DNA from: an uncultured Muribaculaceae bacterium
GTDB lineage: Bacteria > Bacteroidota > Bacteroidia > Bacteroidales > Muribaculaceae
DNA length: 34,731 bases
Direction: 5' to 3'
Assembly (NCBI GenBank): GCA_905233915.1
Contig: CAJOFM010000021.1
Span: 1 to 34,731 of the forward strand
Below are positions 16,033 through 24,057 of this stretch, piece after piece. The notes below the pieces were generated by a model. It ran no database searches and was not told the DNA's origin. It saw only the letters and a program-made list of their open reading frames with translations. The position numbers and the translations under genes are program-made. Position 1 is the first letter of the stretch; each line of letters opens with the position of its first letter.

Positions 16033-17776
16033 CACTTTTGAAATCTGCGACATGCCGCTCACGCTCAAGTCCAACAGGACCCAGGTGGAGCGTTTCCTTG
16101 CCGACAGCGGTCTGCGTCTCGATGACGTGGACTACTATGCTGCCGTCACCGATGACGACGGCAACATCATCGCCGGCGGGGGGTTGCAGGGCAACGTTAT
16201 CAAGTGCATAGCCGTGGGCGAGGCCGCACGGGACACGGGCATGAGCAATAAGCTCATCTCTCACCTCATCGGCATGGCGACCCAGCAGGGTGCCGACTCG
16301 GTCAAGGTATATACCAAGCCCGACAACAGCACCATCTTCCGCAGCATGGGATTCAGCGTCATCGCCGAGTCTCCCAAGGCTATCCTAATGGAGAACGGCG
16401 TGAAGGGTATCGGCCGATATACCGATTACCTGCGCCGCCTGCGTGGCGACCGCCCCGATGGCGCAGCCGCTATCGTGATGAATGCCAACCCGTTCACATT
16501 GGGACACCGTTACCTGGTCGAGCAGGCCGCTAAGCAAGAAACGACGCTCTACGTCATCGTCGTGCGCGAGGACCGTTCAGCGTTTAGCTATCCCGAGCGG
16601 TTAGCAATGATTCAGGCTGGCTGCAAGGGATTGGACAACGTCATCGTGGTTGAGGGCAGCGATTATGCCATCAGCGAGTTGACGTTCCCCACCTACTTCC
16701 TCAAGCAGGTGACCGACGCCACCGACACCCACATCACGCTTGACCTGGACCTGTTCGCGCGTCACATCGCTCCTGCCCTGGGCGTGACAACACGTTATGT
16801 GGGCAGCGAGCCCATCGATGTCTTGACCGCCCGTTACAATGAGCTCATGCAGGAGCAGTTGCCGCAGCACGGCATCGGCGTCAAGATGGTGGACAGGCTC
16901 ATGAAAGATGGCGAAGTTGTGAGTGCCTCATGCGTGCGCCAGGCGTTGGCCGACGGTTCGTTGAGCCAGGCTGCCGCACTGGTACCTGCAACCACCGTCC
17001 CCTACCTCATCGCCCACATGGCCACCGACGCCCTGCGTGCCGAGCTTAACACCACGCCCAAGCCGGGCCTGGTGGACCGCAACGACAACGGCGCGCACAA
17101 GGACATGAACCTGGCGCTGATGAACAGGAGCATCGACGCGTTGCTGCCCTATTTCGTCAAGTTGGCGTTGCTGGGCGGCAAAGACCTGATGCCCGATACC
17201 GAGGCCGTGCGCCAAATCGGTATTGATGCCGAACGAAGCATGCTCAATGCTACGGGCGGAGTGAACACCCATCGCGGCGCATTGTTCTCGATGGGACTGA
17301 CCACACTGGCCGCAGCATGGTGCATAGAGCATGACGGAAAAGTCGCTGAAAAGCAGTTGCAAGACCTCATCATGCAGGTCGCTGCAGGATTTGCTCCCAC
17401 GGCGGGCACCCACGGCAACGATGCCGTGAATGCGCACCGTGTGACGGGCGCCCTCGACCTTGCCAAGGCAGGTTACGAGCAACTGTTCAACGAGTGGCTA
17501 CCCGCCTATCGCTCTTATCTTGCCGACGATGCCTCGACCGCCTGTCACCGCCTGTTGCTGCTCATCATGAGCCAGCTGGACGACACCAATGTCATCCACC
17601 GCGTGGGCTATGACCAAGCCCAGCAGGTCAAGCAAGAGGCAAGCGCTTTGCTCGGCAATTACAGCACCGGCGGTATGGACGCCTTGAACCGCGAGTACAT
17701 TGCCCGCAACATCTCTCCTGGCGGCAGTGCCGACATGGTTGCGCTCACCTATTTTATTCACGCAATATTGAATTAA
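16022..17776 (+). CDS. citC: CitC-CitG fusion: citrate lyase ligase plus triphosphoribosyl-dephospho-CoA synthase
   Basis: One 584-aa protein joins two maturation enzymes. Residues about 1-330 are CitC, which acetylates the lyase prosthetic group with acetate and ATP: an N-terminal GNAT-like domain (about 1-125), then the nucleotidyltransferase domain with NANPFTLGHRYL (TxGH motif) and SASCVR. Residues about 335-584 are CitG, which makes the prosthetic-group precursor from ATP and dephospho-CoA: PKPGLVDR, GAHKDM, GGVNTHRGALFSMGL, AGTHGNDA and SPGGSADM are all present. I chose ATG 16022, which overlaps citX by 11 nt; TTG at 16013 in the same frame would add three residues. CitX-CitG fusions are known; a CitC-CitG fusion is less familiar. 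Confidence 0.92.
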   Translation: MYDNTFEICDMPLTLKSNRTQVERFLADSGLRLDDVDYYAAVTDDDGNIIAGGGLQGNVIKCIAVGEAARDTGMSNKLISHLIGMATQQGADSVKVYTKPDNSTIFRSMGFSVIAESPKAILMENGVKGIGRYTDYLRRLRGDRPDGAAAIVMNANPFTLGHRYLVEQAAKQETTLYVIVVREDRSAFSYPERLAMIQAGCKGLDNVIVVEGSDYAISELTFPTYFLKQVTDATDTHITLDLDLFARHIAPALGVTTRYVGSEPIDVLTARYNELMQEQLPQHGIGVKMVDRLMKDGEVVSASCVRQALADGSLSQAAALVPATTVPYLIAHMATDALRAELNTTPKPGLVDRNDNGAHKDMNLALMNRSIDALLPYFVKLALLGGKDLMPDTEAVRQIGIDAERSMLNATGGVNTHRGALFSMGLTTLAAAWCIEHDGKVAEKQLQDLIMQVAAGFAPTAGTHGNDAVNAHRVTGALDLAKAGYEQLFNEWLPAYRSYLADDASTACHRLLLLIMSQLDDTNVIHRVGYDQAQQVKQEASALLGNYSTGGMDALNREYIARNISPGGSADMVALTYFIHAILN

Positions 17777-17810
17777 TAACCCTATATCAATTAACATTCA
17801 AAATTTTATC

Positions 17811-20057
17811 ATGGTAGAATTAATCAATCAAGGAGTTTACTTAATCAACGGTAACGAAATTCGCACCGATGCCACTGGTCTTCCCACGCCTGACGAGGCT
17901 CGTGAGAACACCATCACCTACGGCATCCTTCGCTCACACGACGTGGACGGCAGCAAGGGTAAGAAAATGCGCATCCGCTTTGACGCGATGATGTCGCACG
18001 ACATCACCTACGTGGGCATTATCCAAACCGCCCGCGCCAGTGGTCTCGAGAAGTTCCCCCTGCCCTATGCAATGACCAACTGCCACAACTCGTTGTGCGC
18101 CGTTGGCGGCACCATCAACGAGGATGACCACGTGTTCGGTCTCTCGGCTGCCAAGAAGTATGGCGGTATCTACGTGCCCGCTAACCAGGCCGTTATCCAC
18201 CAGTTCGCCCGCGAGGCAATGGTGAAGTGCGGTAACATGATTCTGGGTAGTGACAGCCACACCCGCTACGGTTCGCTCGGTAACATGGGCGTTGGCGAAG
18301 GCGGTGGTGAGCTCGTTAAGCAGCTGCTGCGCAACACTTGGGACATCAACGCTCCCGAGGTTGTCCTGGTATGGTTGGAAGGCGCACCCAAGAAGGGTGT
18401 TGGTCCCCACGACGTTGCTATCTCGCTGGTAAAGGCTACCTTCGAGAGTGGCTTTGTTAAGAACAAGGTGCTCGAGTTTGCTGGCCCCGGCGTGAAGAAC
18501 CTGCCCATCGACTTCCGTAATGGTATCGACATCATGACCACCGAGACCACCTGCTTGAGCTCTATCTGGGTAACCGATGACGAGGTGAAGCATCACTACG
18601 AGCTGCACAAGCGTCCCGAGGACTTCAAGGTGCTCCAGCCCGGTGAGGTGGCTTACTACGACAGCATGATCAAGATCGACCTGAGCACTCAGGAGTGTAT
18701 GATCGCCCTGCCCTTCCACCCCAGCAACGCCTTCACTATCCACGAGTTGCAGGCCAATCCCGTCGAGATCCTGCGCAAGGTCGAGGAGGACACCAAGAAG
18801 CGCTTTGGCGACAAGGTACAGTGCGACCTCGTTGACAAGGTGATCAGCAATGGTAAGGTACAGGCCGACCAGGGTATCATCGCCGGTTGCTCGGGCGGTA
18901 CCTATGACAACCTGAGCGCTGCTGCTGCCATCATGCGCGGCAAGAGCATCGGTAACGACTACTTCACCATGAGCGCTTATCCCCAGTCGGTTCCCGTTTA
19001 CATGGCTACCGTGCGTGAGCGCATCGTTGAAGAGTTGCTCGAGGCTGGTATAATCATCAAGCCCGCATTCTGCGGTCCTTGCTTCGGTGCCGGTGACGTT
19101 CCCAGCAACAATGGTCTGAGTATCCGTCACACCACCCGTAACTTCCCCAACCGCGAGGGTTCCAAGCCCGGCCAGGGTCAGATTTCGCTGGTTGCCCTGA
19201 TGGACGCCCGCTCAATCGCAGCTACCGCTGCTAACGGAGGCGTTATCACCGCTGCCACCGACATTGACTACACCGACGACCACAAACCTTATCAGTACGA
19301 TGCAAGCATCTATGAGCGCCGCGTTTATTACGGCTTCGACAAGGCACAGGCCGACGTCGAGCTGCGCTACGGTCCCAACATCAAGGACTGGCCCAAGATG
19401 TATGCTATGGAGGACAATATGCTGCTCGAACTCGCAGCCGTTATCCACGACAGCGTAACCACCACCGACGAGTTGATCCCCAGCGGTGAGACCTCGAGCT
19501 ACCGCTCCAACCCGCTGAAGCTCTCCGAGTTCGCCCTCTCACGCCGCGTGCCTGAGTACGTTGGCCTGAGCAAGCGCATCCAGGAGCAGGATCACGAGCG
19601 CCGCGACGGCAAGTGCCCGCAGCACGTTCTCGACGCACTCGCTAAGGTAGGTGCTAAGCCCGAGAACACCTCGTTCGGTTCTTGCGTATTCGCCCACAAG
19701 CCCGGTGACGGTTCCGCACGTGAGCAGGCCGCATCGTGCCAGAAGGTGCTCGGCGGTGACGCCAACATCTGCTACGAGTACGCTACCAAGCGCTATCGCA
19801 GCAACTGCATCAACTGGGGTATCGTTCCCTTCACCATCGCTCCCGATGTTGAGTTCAACTACAACCCTGGTGACATGGTATTTGTTCCCGGCATCCGCGA
19901 GGCCATCATGGGTGGCAAGGAGGAAATCGATGCCAAGGTTATCGCTGCCGACGGCGTGCATGACCTGCACCTGTTCTTCCAGAACCTGACTCCCGACGAG
20001 CGCACCATCCTCGCCGAGGGCTGCCTGATGAACTTCTACGCTTCACAGAACAAGTAA
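17811..20057 (+). CDS. Aconitase-superfamily 4Fe-4S hydratase, YbhJ type
   Basis: The 748-aa protein is not a classical AcnA or AcnB but matches what I know of the YbhJ/'hydratase' family. Aconitase chemistry is preserved: SDSHT at 147-151, cluster cysteines Cys360 (IAGCSGG), Cys421 and Cys424 (FCGPCFG), arginines in RNFPNREG (443, 448), TTTDELIPSGETSS near 551, and the swivel-domain GSAREQ with Ser635 and Arg637. The fingerprint TNS after the first cluster Cys is replaced by SGG. It lies 34 nt after the citC-citG fusion with no terminator, so it is probably the last gene of the cit operon. Citrate-isocitrate isomerisation is the simplest reading from this context. E. coli YbhJ has, to my knowledge, no assigned function, so the substrate is inference. 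Confidence 0.82.
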   Translation: MVELINQGVYLINGNEIRTDATGLPTPDEARENTITYGILRSHDVDGSKGKKMRIRFDAMMSHDITYVGIIQTARASGLEKFPLPYAMTNCHNSLCAVGGTINEDDHVFGLSAAKKYGGIYVPANQAVIHQFAREAMVKCGNMILGSDSHTRYGSLGNMGVGEGGGELVKQLLRNTWDINAPEVVLVWLEGAPKKGVGPHDVAISLVKATFESGFVKNKVLEFAGPGVKNLPIDFRNGIDIMTTETTCLSSIWVTDDEVKHHYELHKRPEDFKVLQPGEVAYYDSMIKIDLSTQECMIALPFHPSNAFTIHELQANPVEILRKVEEDTKKRFGDKVQCDLVDKVISNGKVQADQGIIAGCSGGTYDNLSAAAAIMRGKSIGNDYFTMSAYPQSVPVYMATVRERIVEELLEAGIIIKPAFCGPCFGAGDVPSNNGLSIRHTTRNFPNREGSKPGQGQISLVALMDARSIAATAANGGVITAATDIDYTDDHKPYQYDASIYERRVYYGFDKAQADVELRYGPNIKDWPKMYAMEDNMLLELAAVIHDSVTTTDELIPSGETSSYRSNPLKLSEFALSRRVPEYVGLSKRIQEQDHERRDGKCPQHVLDALAKVGAKPENTSFGSCVFAHKPGDGSAREQAASCQKVLGGDANICYEYATKRYRSNCINWGIVPFTIAPDVEFNYNPGDMVFVPGIREAIMGGKEEIDAKVIAADGVHDLHLFFQNLTPDERTILAEGCLMNFYASQNK

Positions 20058-20065
20058 TCTATCTA

Positions 20066-20097
20066 TTCCTGTCATGGGCACTGGCCCATGACAGGAA
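20066..20097 (+). terminator. Stem-loop after the hydratase gene
   Basis: TTCCTGTCATGGGC (20066-20079) and GCCCATGACAGGAA (20084-20097) form a perfect 14-bp stem with an ACTG loop. There is no clean U-tract; heptad array C starts at its last base. Confidence 0.6.
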
Positions 20098-20131
20098 GTT
20101 TAGAGTTTAGTGGTTAAAGTTTAGAGGCTTA
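20097..20131. repeat. 7-nt-periodic array C (TTAR heptads)
   Basis: Five heptads, AGTTTAG AGTTTAG TGGTTAA AGTTTAG AGGCTTA, directly follow the hydratase stem-loop. This is the same hairpin-then-array layout as after pth. Confidence 0.75.
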
Positions 20132-20201
20132 TCCACTGGACAACAAAACACAAAACATAATTTATCATTTTTATAAACGAAACTGATTTCAATCAATTAA
20201 A

Positions 20202-21413
20202 ATGGAAAAAATTAAGATGACCACTCCCATCGTGGAGATGGACGGTGACGAGATGACCCGCATCCTGTGGAAGATGATCAAGGACGAACTGATCCTCCCG
20301 TTTGTGGACCTCAAGAGTGAGTACTACGACCTGGGTCTTGTAAAGCGCGACGAGACTGGTGACAAGATCACCATCGAGGCTGCCGAGGCTTGCAAGAAGT
20401 ACGGTGTTGGCGTGAAGTGCGCTACCATCACCCCCAACCTGAAACGTATGGACGAGTACAAGCTGCACGAGATGTGGAAGAGCCCCAACGGCACCATCCG
20501 TTCAATCCTCGACGGTACCGTGTTCCGCGCTCCCATCACCATCCCGAGCATCAAGCCCGTTGTGAAGAACTGGGAGAAGCCCATCACCATCGCTCGTCAT
20601 GCCTATGGCGACGTTTACAAGAGTGTTGAGCTGCGTGCCGACGAACCCGGTGTTGCCAAGCTCGTCTTTGACGGCGTTAGCGGCAAGCACGAGGAAGTGG
20701 TGATTCACGAGTTCAAGGGCGAGGGCGTCCTCCAGGGCATGCACAACCTGGACAAGTCCATCCGTTCGTTTGCTCACAGCTGCTTCAAGTATGCTATCGA
20801 TACCAAGCAGGATCTGTGGTTCTCGACCAAGGACACCATCAGCAAGAAGTATGACGCTCAGTTCCGCATCATCTTCGAGGAGGTTTATGAGCAGAACTAT
20901 AAGGCCGAGTTCGAGAAGCTGGGTCTGGAGTACTTCTACACCCTCATCGACGACGCCGTTGCTCGCGTGATCCGCAGCAAGGGTGGTTACATCTGGGCTT
21001 GCAAGAACTACGACGGCGACGTGATGAGCGACATGGTCAGCACCGCTTTCGGTTCACTGGCAATGATGACCAGCGTGCTGGTTAGCCCCGACGGCAACTA
21101 CGAGTATGAGGCTGCCCACGGTACCGTTACCCGCCACTACTACAAGTACCTCAATGGCGAGGAGACCTCGACCAACCCCATGGCTACCATCTTTGCCTGG
21201 AGCGGTGCCCTGCGCAAGCGCGGCGAGAAGGACGGCTTGAAGGACCTCATGAACTTCGGTGACCAGCTCGAGGCTGCTTGCTTCGACACGCTGAACGCCG
21301 GCATCGTGACCAAGGACCTCGTCAACCTCATGGAGGGTGTTGAGGCCAAGGCCGTGAACAGCGCCGACTTCATCAAGGCCATCCGCGCCAACCTCGAGAA
21401 GCGCCTCGGCTAA
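20202..21413 (+). CDS. icd: NADP-dependent isocitrate dehydrogenase (eukaryote-like homodimeric type)
   Basis: Product oxidises isocitrate to 2-oxoglutarate and CO2 with NADP. The 403-aa protein starts with IVEMDGDEMTRILWKMIKDEL and contains ATITPNLKRMDEY, SPNGTIRSILDGTVFRAPI (substrate Ser/Arg region, about residues 94-112), KPITIARHAYGDVYKS, and the metal aspartates in DDAVARVI and NYDGDVMSDM (about residues 250-276). The cofactor loop GTVTRHYYKYLNGEETSTNP has the Arg-His pattern of NADP-specific enzymes. It is the dimeric IDP type seen in eukaryotes and many Bacteroidetes, not the E. coli Icd type. The 144-nt gap from the hydratase contains a stem-loop and array C; no consensus promoter was found. 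Confidence 0.95.
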   Translation: MEKIKMTTPIVEMDGDEMTRILWKMIKDELILPFVDLKSEYYDLGLVKRDETGDKITIEAAEACKKYGVGVKCATITPNLKRMDEYKLHEMWKSPNGTIRSILDGTVFRAPITIPSIKPVVKNWEKPITIARHAYGDVYKSVELRADEPGVAKLVFDGVSGKHEEVVIHEFKGEGVLQGMHNLDKSIRSFAHSCFKYAIDTKQDLWFSTKDTISKKYDAQFRIIFEEVYEQNYKAEFEKLGLEYFYTLIDDAVARVIRSKGGYIWACKNYDGDVMSDMVSTAFGSLAMMTSVLVSPDGNYEYEAAHGTVTRHYYKYLNGEETSTNPMATIFAWSGALRKRGEKDGLKDLMNFGDQLEAACFDTLNAGIVTKDLVNLMEGVEAKAVNSADFIKAIRANLEKRLG

Positions 21414-21444
21414 TCCCCCGACGACGTTTCCCCGAGAAACCCTA

Positions 21445-21479
21445 ACGAGGGCTGCGGCACCAGTTGCCGCAGCCCTCGT
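21445..21479 (+). terminator. Strong stem-loop terminator after icd
   Basis: ACGAGGGCTGCGGCA (21445-21459) and TGCCGCAGCCCTCGT (21465-21479) form a perfect 15-bp stem with a CCAGT loop. The 3' arm runs into the first unit of the tandem array. Confidence 0.7.
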
Positions 21480-21688
21480 GTCTTGTATTGCAGGCGGCAG
21501 CCCGTAAAGGGAACCAGTCGTGTCCCAGTATTGCGGGCGGCAGCCCGTAAAGGGAAGCCCTCGTGTCCAGTATTGCGGGCGGCAGCCCGTAAAGGGAAGC
21601 AGTCGTGTCCCAGTATTGCGGGCGGCAGCCCGTAAAGGGAAGCCCTCGTGTCCCAGTATTGCGGGCGGTAGCCCGTAAAGCAGCCCCG
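21476..21688. repeat. Tandem array of 42/43-bp units, each with a small hairpin
   Basis: There are five head-to-tail units: 21476-21517 (42), 21518-21560 (43), 21561-21602 (42), 21603-21645 (43) and a degenerate last unit from 21646. Units 2 and 4 are identical and unit lengths alternate, so an 85-bp dimer was probably duplicated. Units 2-5 contain GCGGGC-GGCA(or GGTA)-GCCCGT, a 6-bp hairpin with one G-U pair. There are no unique spacers. The array and the terminator fill the 353-nt gap between icd and corA. All three minus-strand frames stay open across it, which explains long spurious reading frames. Confidence 0.9.
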
Positions 21689-21732
21689 CGTCTTTTTCAA
21701 CCACCAGGCGCCGCTCTTTTAAGAAAATGCAT

Positions 21733-21740
21733 TATCTTTG
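21733..21740 (+). promoter_or_regulatory. Probable -7 element for corA
   Basis: TATCTTTG matches TAnnTTTG, 26 nt before the ATG. The -33 region has no clear TTG. Confidence 0.55.
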
Positions 21741-21766
21741 CATGATAAATCAAGAAGAGGTTAAAA

Positions 21767-22696
21767 ATGATCACTTACTGGAAATGCAAGGATGGGTTCA
21801 ACGAGATCCACCAGTGGAAATCGGGATGCTGGATCAAGGTGACCAAGCCGACCGATGAGGACCTGGCGCTGTTGAAGGAGCGCTTTGCGGTGCCCGACTT
21901 CACCCACGATGCCAAGGACATCGAGGAGCGCCCGCGTGTGGACCACGAGGACAACTGGTCGCTGGTGTTCGTGCGCGTGCCGAGCAAGAGTATCGACGAG
22001 GACGGCGACACCGTGTTCTCGACCGCCCCGATGGCCGTCCTCATCCGCGACGACGTGTTCATCACGGTCAACTACTACGACACCGAGGTGCTCGACGACT
22101 TCATCCGCTGGAGCAAGCAGCGCCGCGTCAACAACTGCAAGGGCTATGACCTGCTGCTGTCACTCATGCTCTCCACATCGGTGTGGTACCTCAAGTACCT
22201 CAAGCAGATGAACTCGATGCTGAACTCGGCCGAGGAACGCCTCGAGAAAAAGATGGACAACGACGAGCTCATGCGCACGATGGGAATCGGGAAATTCCTT
22301 ATCTACTTCATCACCTCGCTCAAGGGCAACATGACGGTGCTGGCACGACTCAAGAAACGGCTGCGCACCACGCCTCACGACGACGACCTGCTCGAGGACG
22401 TCGAGATTGAGACCCAGCAGGCACTCGACACCGCCAGCATCTACAGCAACATTCTGGAACGTCAACAGGAGACCTACTCGTCCATCATCGGCAACAACCT
22501 GAACCGCATCATGAAGACCCTCACCGTGGTCACTATCCTGCTCATGATTCCCACCGTCATCGCCGGCTACTACGGCATGAACGTGCCTAACGGCCTCGAA
22601 ACGCGGTGGCTCGGCTTCCCGTTTGCCGTGATCCTGTCAATCGTGCTCATGGCACTGGTTTACTTTTTCATCCGTCACAGCAAGTTCTTCAAGTGA
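21767..22696 (+). CDS. corA: CorA-family divalent cation channel
   Basis: Product is an inner-membrane pentameric magnesium (or cobalt/nickel) transporter. The 309-aa protein has a large cytoplasmic domain with the funnel-like N-terminal part (TDEDLALLKERFAVPDFTHDAKD), a long charged stalk helix (residues about 150-245), and two C-terminal membrane helices (about 248-268 and 284-304). The selectivity signature is YGMNVP, with GMN at 270-272. Length and layout are normal. It appears monocistronic: its own -7 box precedes it and a strong terminator follows at 22720-22754. The transported ion cannot be told from sequence. Confidence 0.94.
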   Translation: MITYWKCKDGFNEIHQWKSGCWIKVTKPTDEDLALLKERFAVPDFTHDAKDIEERPRVDHEDNWSLVFVRVPSKSIDEDGDTVFSTAPMAVLIRDDVFITVNYYDTEVLDDFIRWSKQRRVNNCKGYDLLLSLMLSTSVWYLKYLKQMNSMLNSAEERLEKKMDNDELMRTMGIGKFLIYFITSLKGNMTVLARLKKRLRTTPHDDDLLEDVEIETQQALDTASIYSNILERQQETYSSIIGNNLNRIMKTLTVVTILLMIPTVIAGYYGMNVPNGLETRWLGFPFAVILSIVLMALVYFFIRHSKFFK

Positions 22697-22719
22697 CATC
22701 ATCTCTTCAAGACACAAAG

Positions 22720-22765
22720 TGCCCGCACAACCGTTGAATCACGCTGTGCGGGCATTTACGTTTCT
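22720..22765 (+). terminator. Terminator after corA, convergent with cdd
   Basis: TGCCCGCACA (22720-22729) and TGTGCGGGCA (22745-22754) form a 10-bp stem followed by TTTACGTTT. It lies between the convergent corA and cdd and can serve both strands. Confidence 0.75.
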
Positions 22766-22788
22766 CTGCCAATGACGACAGGTTGATG

Positions 22789-23253
22789 TTAAAACTCGGT
22801 AAAGGAGAGGGGCATGGTGTCCTTGAAGCTGTCGATGATGTAAATCTTCTCCCTGCCGGCCAGGATCAGTTCGATGGGATGGCCGTTCTTCTCAAACTCC
22901 AGGAAAGCCTGGCGGCACACGCCACAGGGAGCAGTGGGCTCCTCAACAAACTCGTTACGGGTATAGGAAGTGATGGCAACCGACTTAACCGGCACACCGG
23001 GATACTTTGCACCAGCGGCATACAGCGCAGCACGCTCGCCACAGATGCCGGCAAAAGCCGCATTCTCCTGATTGGCACCGATAAAAATCTCGCCGTTATC
23101 AAGCAATAAAGCAGCGCCCACTTTAAAGTTACTATAGGGCGAATAGGAGTGCATCGTGGCCTCTCGAGCCATGTCCACCAACTTTTTTTGCTCTTCGGTG
23201 AGCTCATTATAAGAATAAACCCTTACCTTTGTGGTGATTTTCTTTTCGTCCAT
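22789..23253 (-). CDS. cdd: Cytidine deaminase
   Basis: Product deaminates cytidine and deoxycytidine to uridine forms in pyrimidine salvage. I chose ATG 23253 (154 aa); the frame is open upstream to 23382, but that part is the antisense of the signal-peptide region of the next gene and lies across the promoter. The zinc and catalytic motifs are intact: AFAGICGERAA with Cys71 and Glu73, and PCGVCRQ with Cys110 and Cys113, the small tetrameric cytidine deaminase pattern. SYSPYSNFKVGAALLLDNG near residue 36 is the family N-terminal block. Its promoter at 23283-23312 lies inside the divergent glucosaminidase gene. Confidence 0.95.
   Translation of the reverse strand: MDEKKITTKVRVYSYNELTEEQKKLVDMAREATMHSYSPYSNFKVGAALLLDNGEIFIGANQENAAFAGICGERAALYAAGAKYPGVPVKSVAITSYTRNEFVEEPTAPCGVCRQAFLEFEKNGHPIELILAGREKIYIIDSFKDTMPLSFTEF
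23224..23231 (+). promoter_or_regulatory. Probable -7 element for the glucosaminidase gene, inside cdd
   Basis: TACCTTTG lies within the first codons of cdd on the opposite strand. The expected TTG at -33 is not evident. Confidence 0.5.
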
Positions 23254-23262
23254 AAAAAGATT

Positions 23263-24024
23263 ATGAGTTTTAAGTTTGAACGCAAAATTATAGAATTTTT
23301 CCCGATATGCAAGCAAAAATTCGTTTTTTGCTTGATTTTTGCCCTGTTTTATGCCATTTCGGCACCTGCACAGACCAAACACCAGCGCTATTTGGACTAT
23401 ATCGAGCGCTACAAGTATGTCGCTTTGCAGACCGAACGTGAATTTGGCGTGCCTGCCACCATCACCCTAGCGCAGGGCATCCTCGAGAGTAGCGTGGGAC
23501 AAAGCAAGATGGCGCTCGAGGCCAACAACCACTTCGGCATCAAGGCCTATCACTGGCAGGGCGAGGTTTACGGCGCAAGCGACTCCCTCAAGCAGGTGGG
23601 CTACCGCAAGTATGGCGCCCCCGAGGACTCCTACCTCGACCATGCCAAGTTCCTGAAAGGTCCCCGCTACACTGTATTGTACCAGTTTGATGTGACCGAC
23701 TACCGCAGTTGGGCACAAGGACTGCGTGACTGCGGTTATGCCGAGGACGCCAACTATCCAGCCAAACTCATCCGCATCATCGAGCAATATGAACTCTATG
23801 CCCTCAACGGCGGCAAGCGTCTTGATGGTAGCAAGCCTGTTGAACAAATACAGAGCAGCGATAATGAGGAGGAAGAACAGCAGAGCAGTAGCCGCTGGTA
23901 CCACCGCAAGCGTCGCGACCGTTCACAGCAGCCCGTCGCCCAGCAAGAGACCAGCCACGAGCACCAGCAATCCTACACGCCCCTGCGTCAAGGCAACGTC
24001 CTCTCCAGCGCCGACAACGACTAA
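23263..24024 (+). CDS. Exported glucosaminidase (GH73, mannosyl-glycoprotein endo-beta-N-acetylglucosaminidase family)
   Basis: Product is a predicted peptidoglycan hydrolase. I chose ATG 23263 (253 aa), the first start after the -7 box; the protein then has a long basic n-region and a signal peptide core (FVFCLIFALFYAISAPAQ, residues 20-37). The glucosaminidase domain follows: FGVPATITLAQGILESSVGQSKMA with the catalytic Glu75, then NNHFGIKAYHWQG at 88-100, a YRKYGAPEDSYLDHAKFL block and a YAEDANYPAKLI block. The last 60 residues are a low-complexity Gln/Ser/Glu/Arg tail of unknown role. Only 9 bp separate its start codon from that of the divergent cdd. Confidence 0.88.
   Translation: MSFKFERKIIEFFPICKQKFVFCLIFALFYAISAPAQTKHQRYLDYIERYKYVALQTEREFGVPATITLAQGILESSVGQSKMALEANNHFGIKAYHWQGEVYGASDSLKQVGYRKYGAPEDSYLDHAKFLKGPRYTVLYQFDVTDYRSWAQGLRDCGYAEDANYPAKLIRIIEQYELYALNGGKRLDGSKPVEQIQSSDNEEEEQQSSSRWYHRKRRDRSQQPVAQQETSHEHQQSYTPLRQGNVLSSADND
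23283..23312 (-). promoter_or_regulatory. Promoter of cdd, inside the glucosaminidase gene
   Basis: On the minus strand TTG (23312-23310) and TAATTTTG (23290-23283) are separated by 19 bp. This fits the consensus and lies in the signal-peptide coding region of the opposite gene. Confidence 0.75.
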
Positions 24025-24057
24025 CCTCTCGCGCAAGATAAAAAACAAAATATTTTT

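Noticed and set aside
17934..19130. 398-codon minus-strand frame
   Set aside because: It is antisense to the hydratase gene, which has all its catalytic motifs. The open frame reflects GC-rich codon bias.
20058..20201. Consensus promoter for icd
   Set aside because: No TAnnTTTG box was found between the hydratase stem-loop and icd; icd may be read through from the cit operon or use another promoter type.
21476..21688. The tandem array as a CRISPR array
   Set aside because: The units are nearly identical over their whole length with no unique spacers, and no cas gene is in the window.
21054..21704. Long minus-strand frame encoding repeated RAAARNTG / GCRPQYW peptides
   Set aside because: It arises because the 42/43-bp units keep all three minus frames open and because the frame continues antisense through icd. 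The period is not a multiple of three and no start signal or promoter supports it.
23254..23382. N-terminal extension of cdd
   Set aside because: It overlaps the divergent signal-peptide coding region and the cdd promoter, and the cytidine deaminase family starts near the ATG at 23253.
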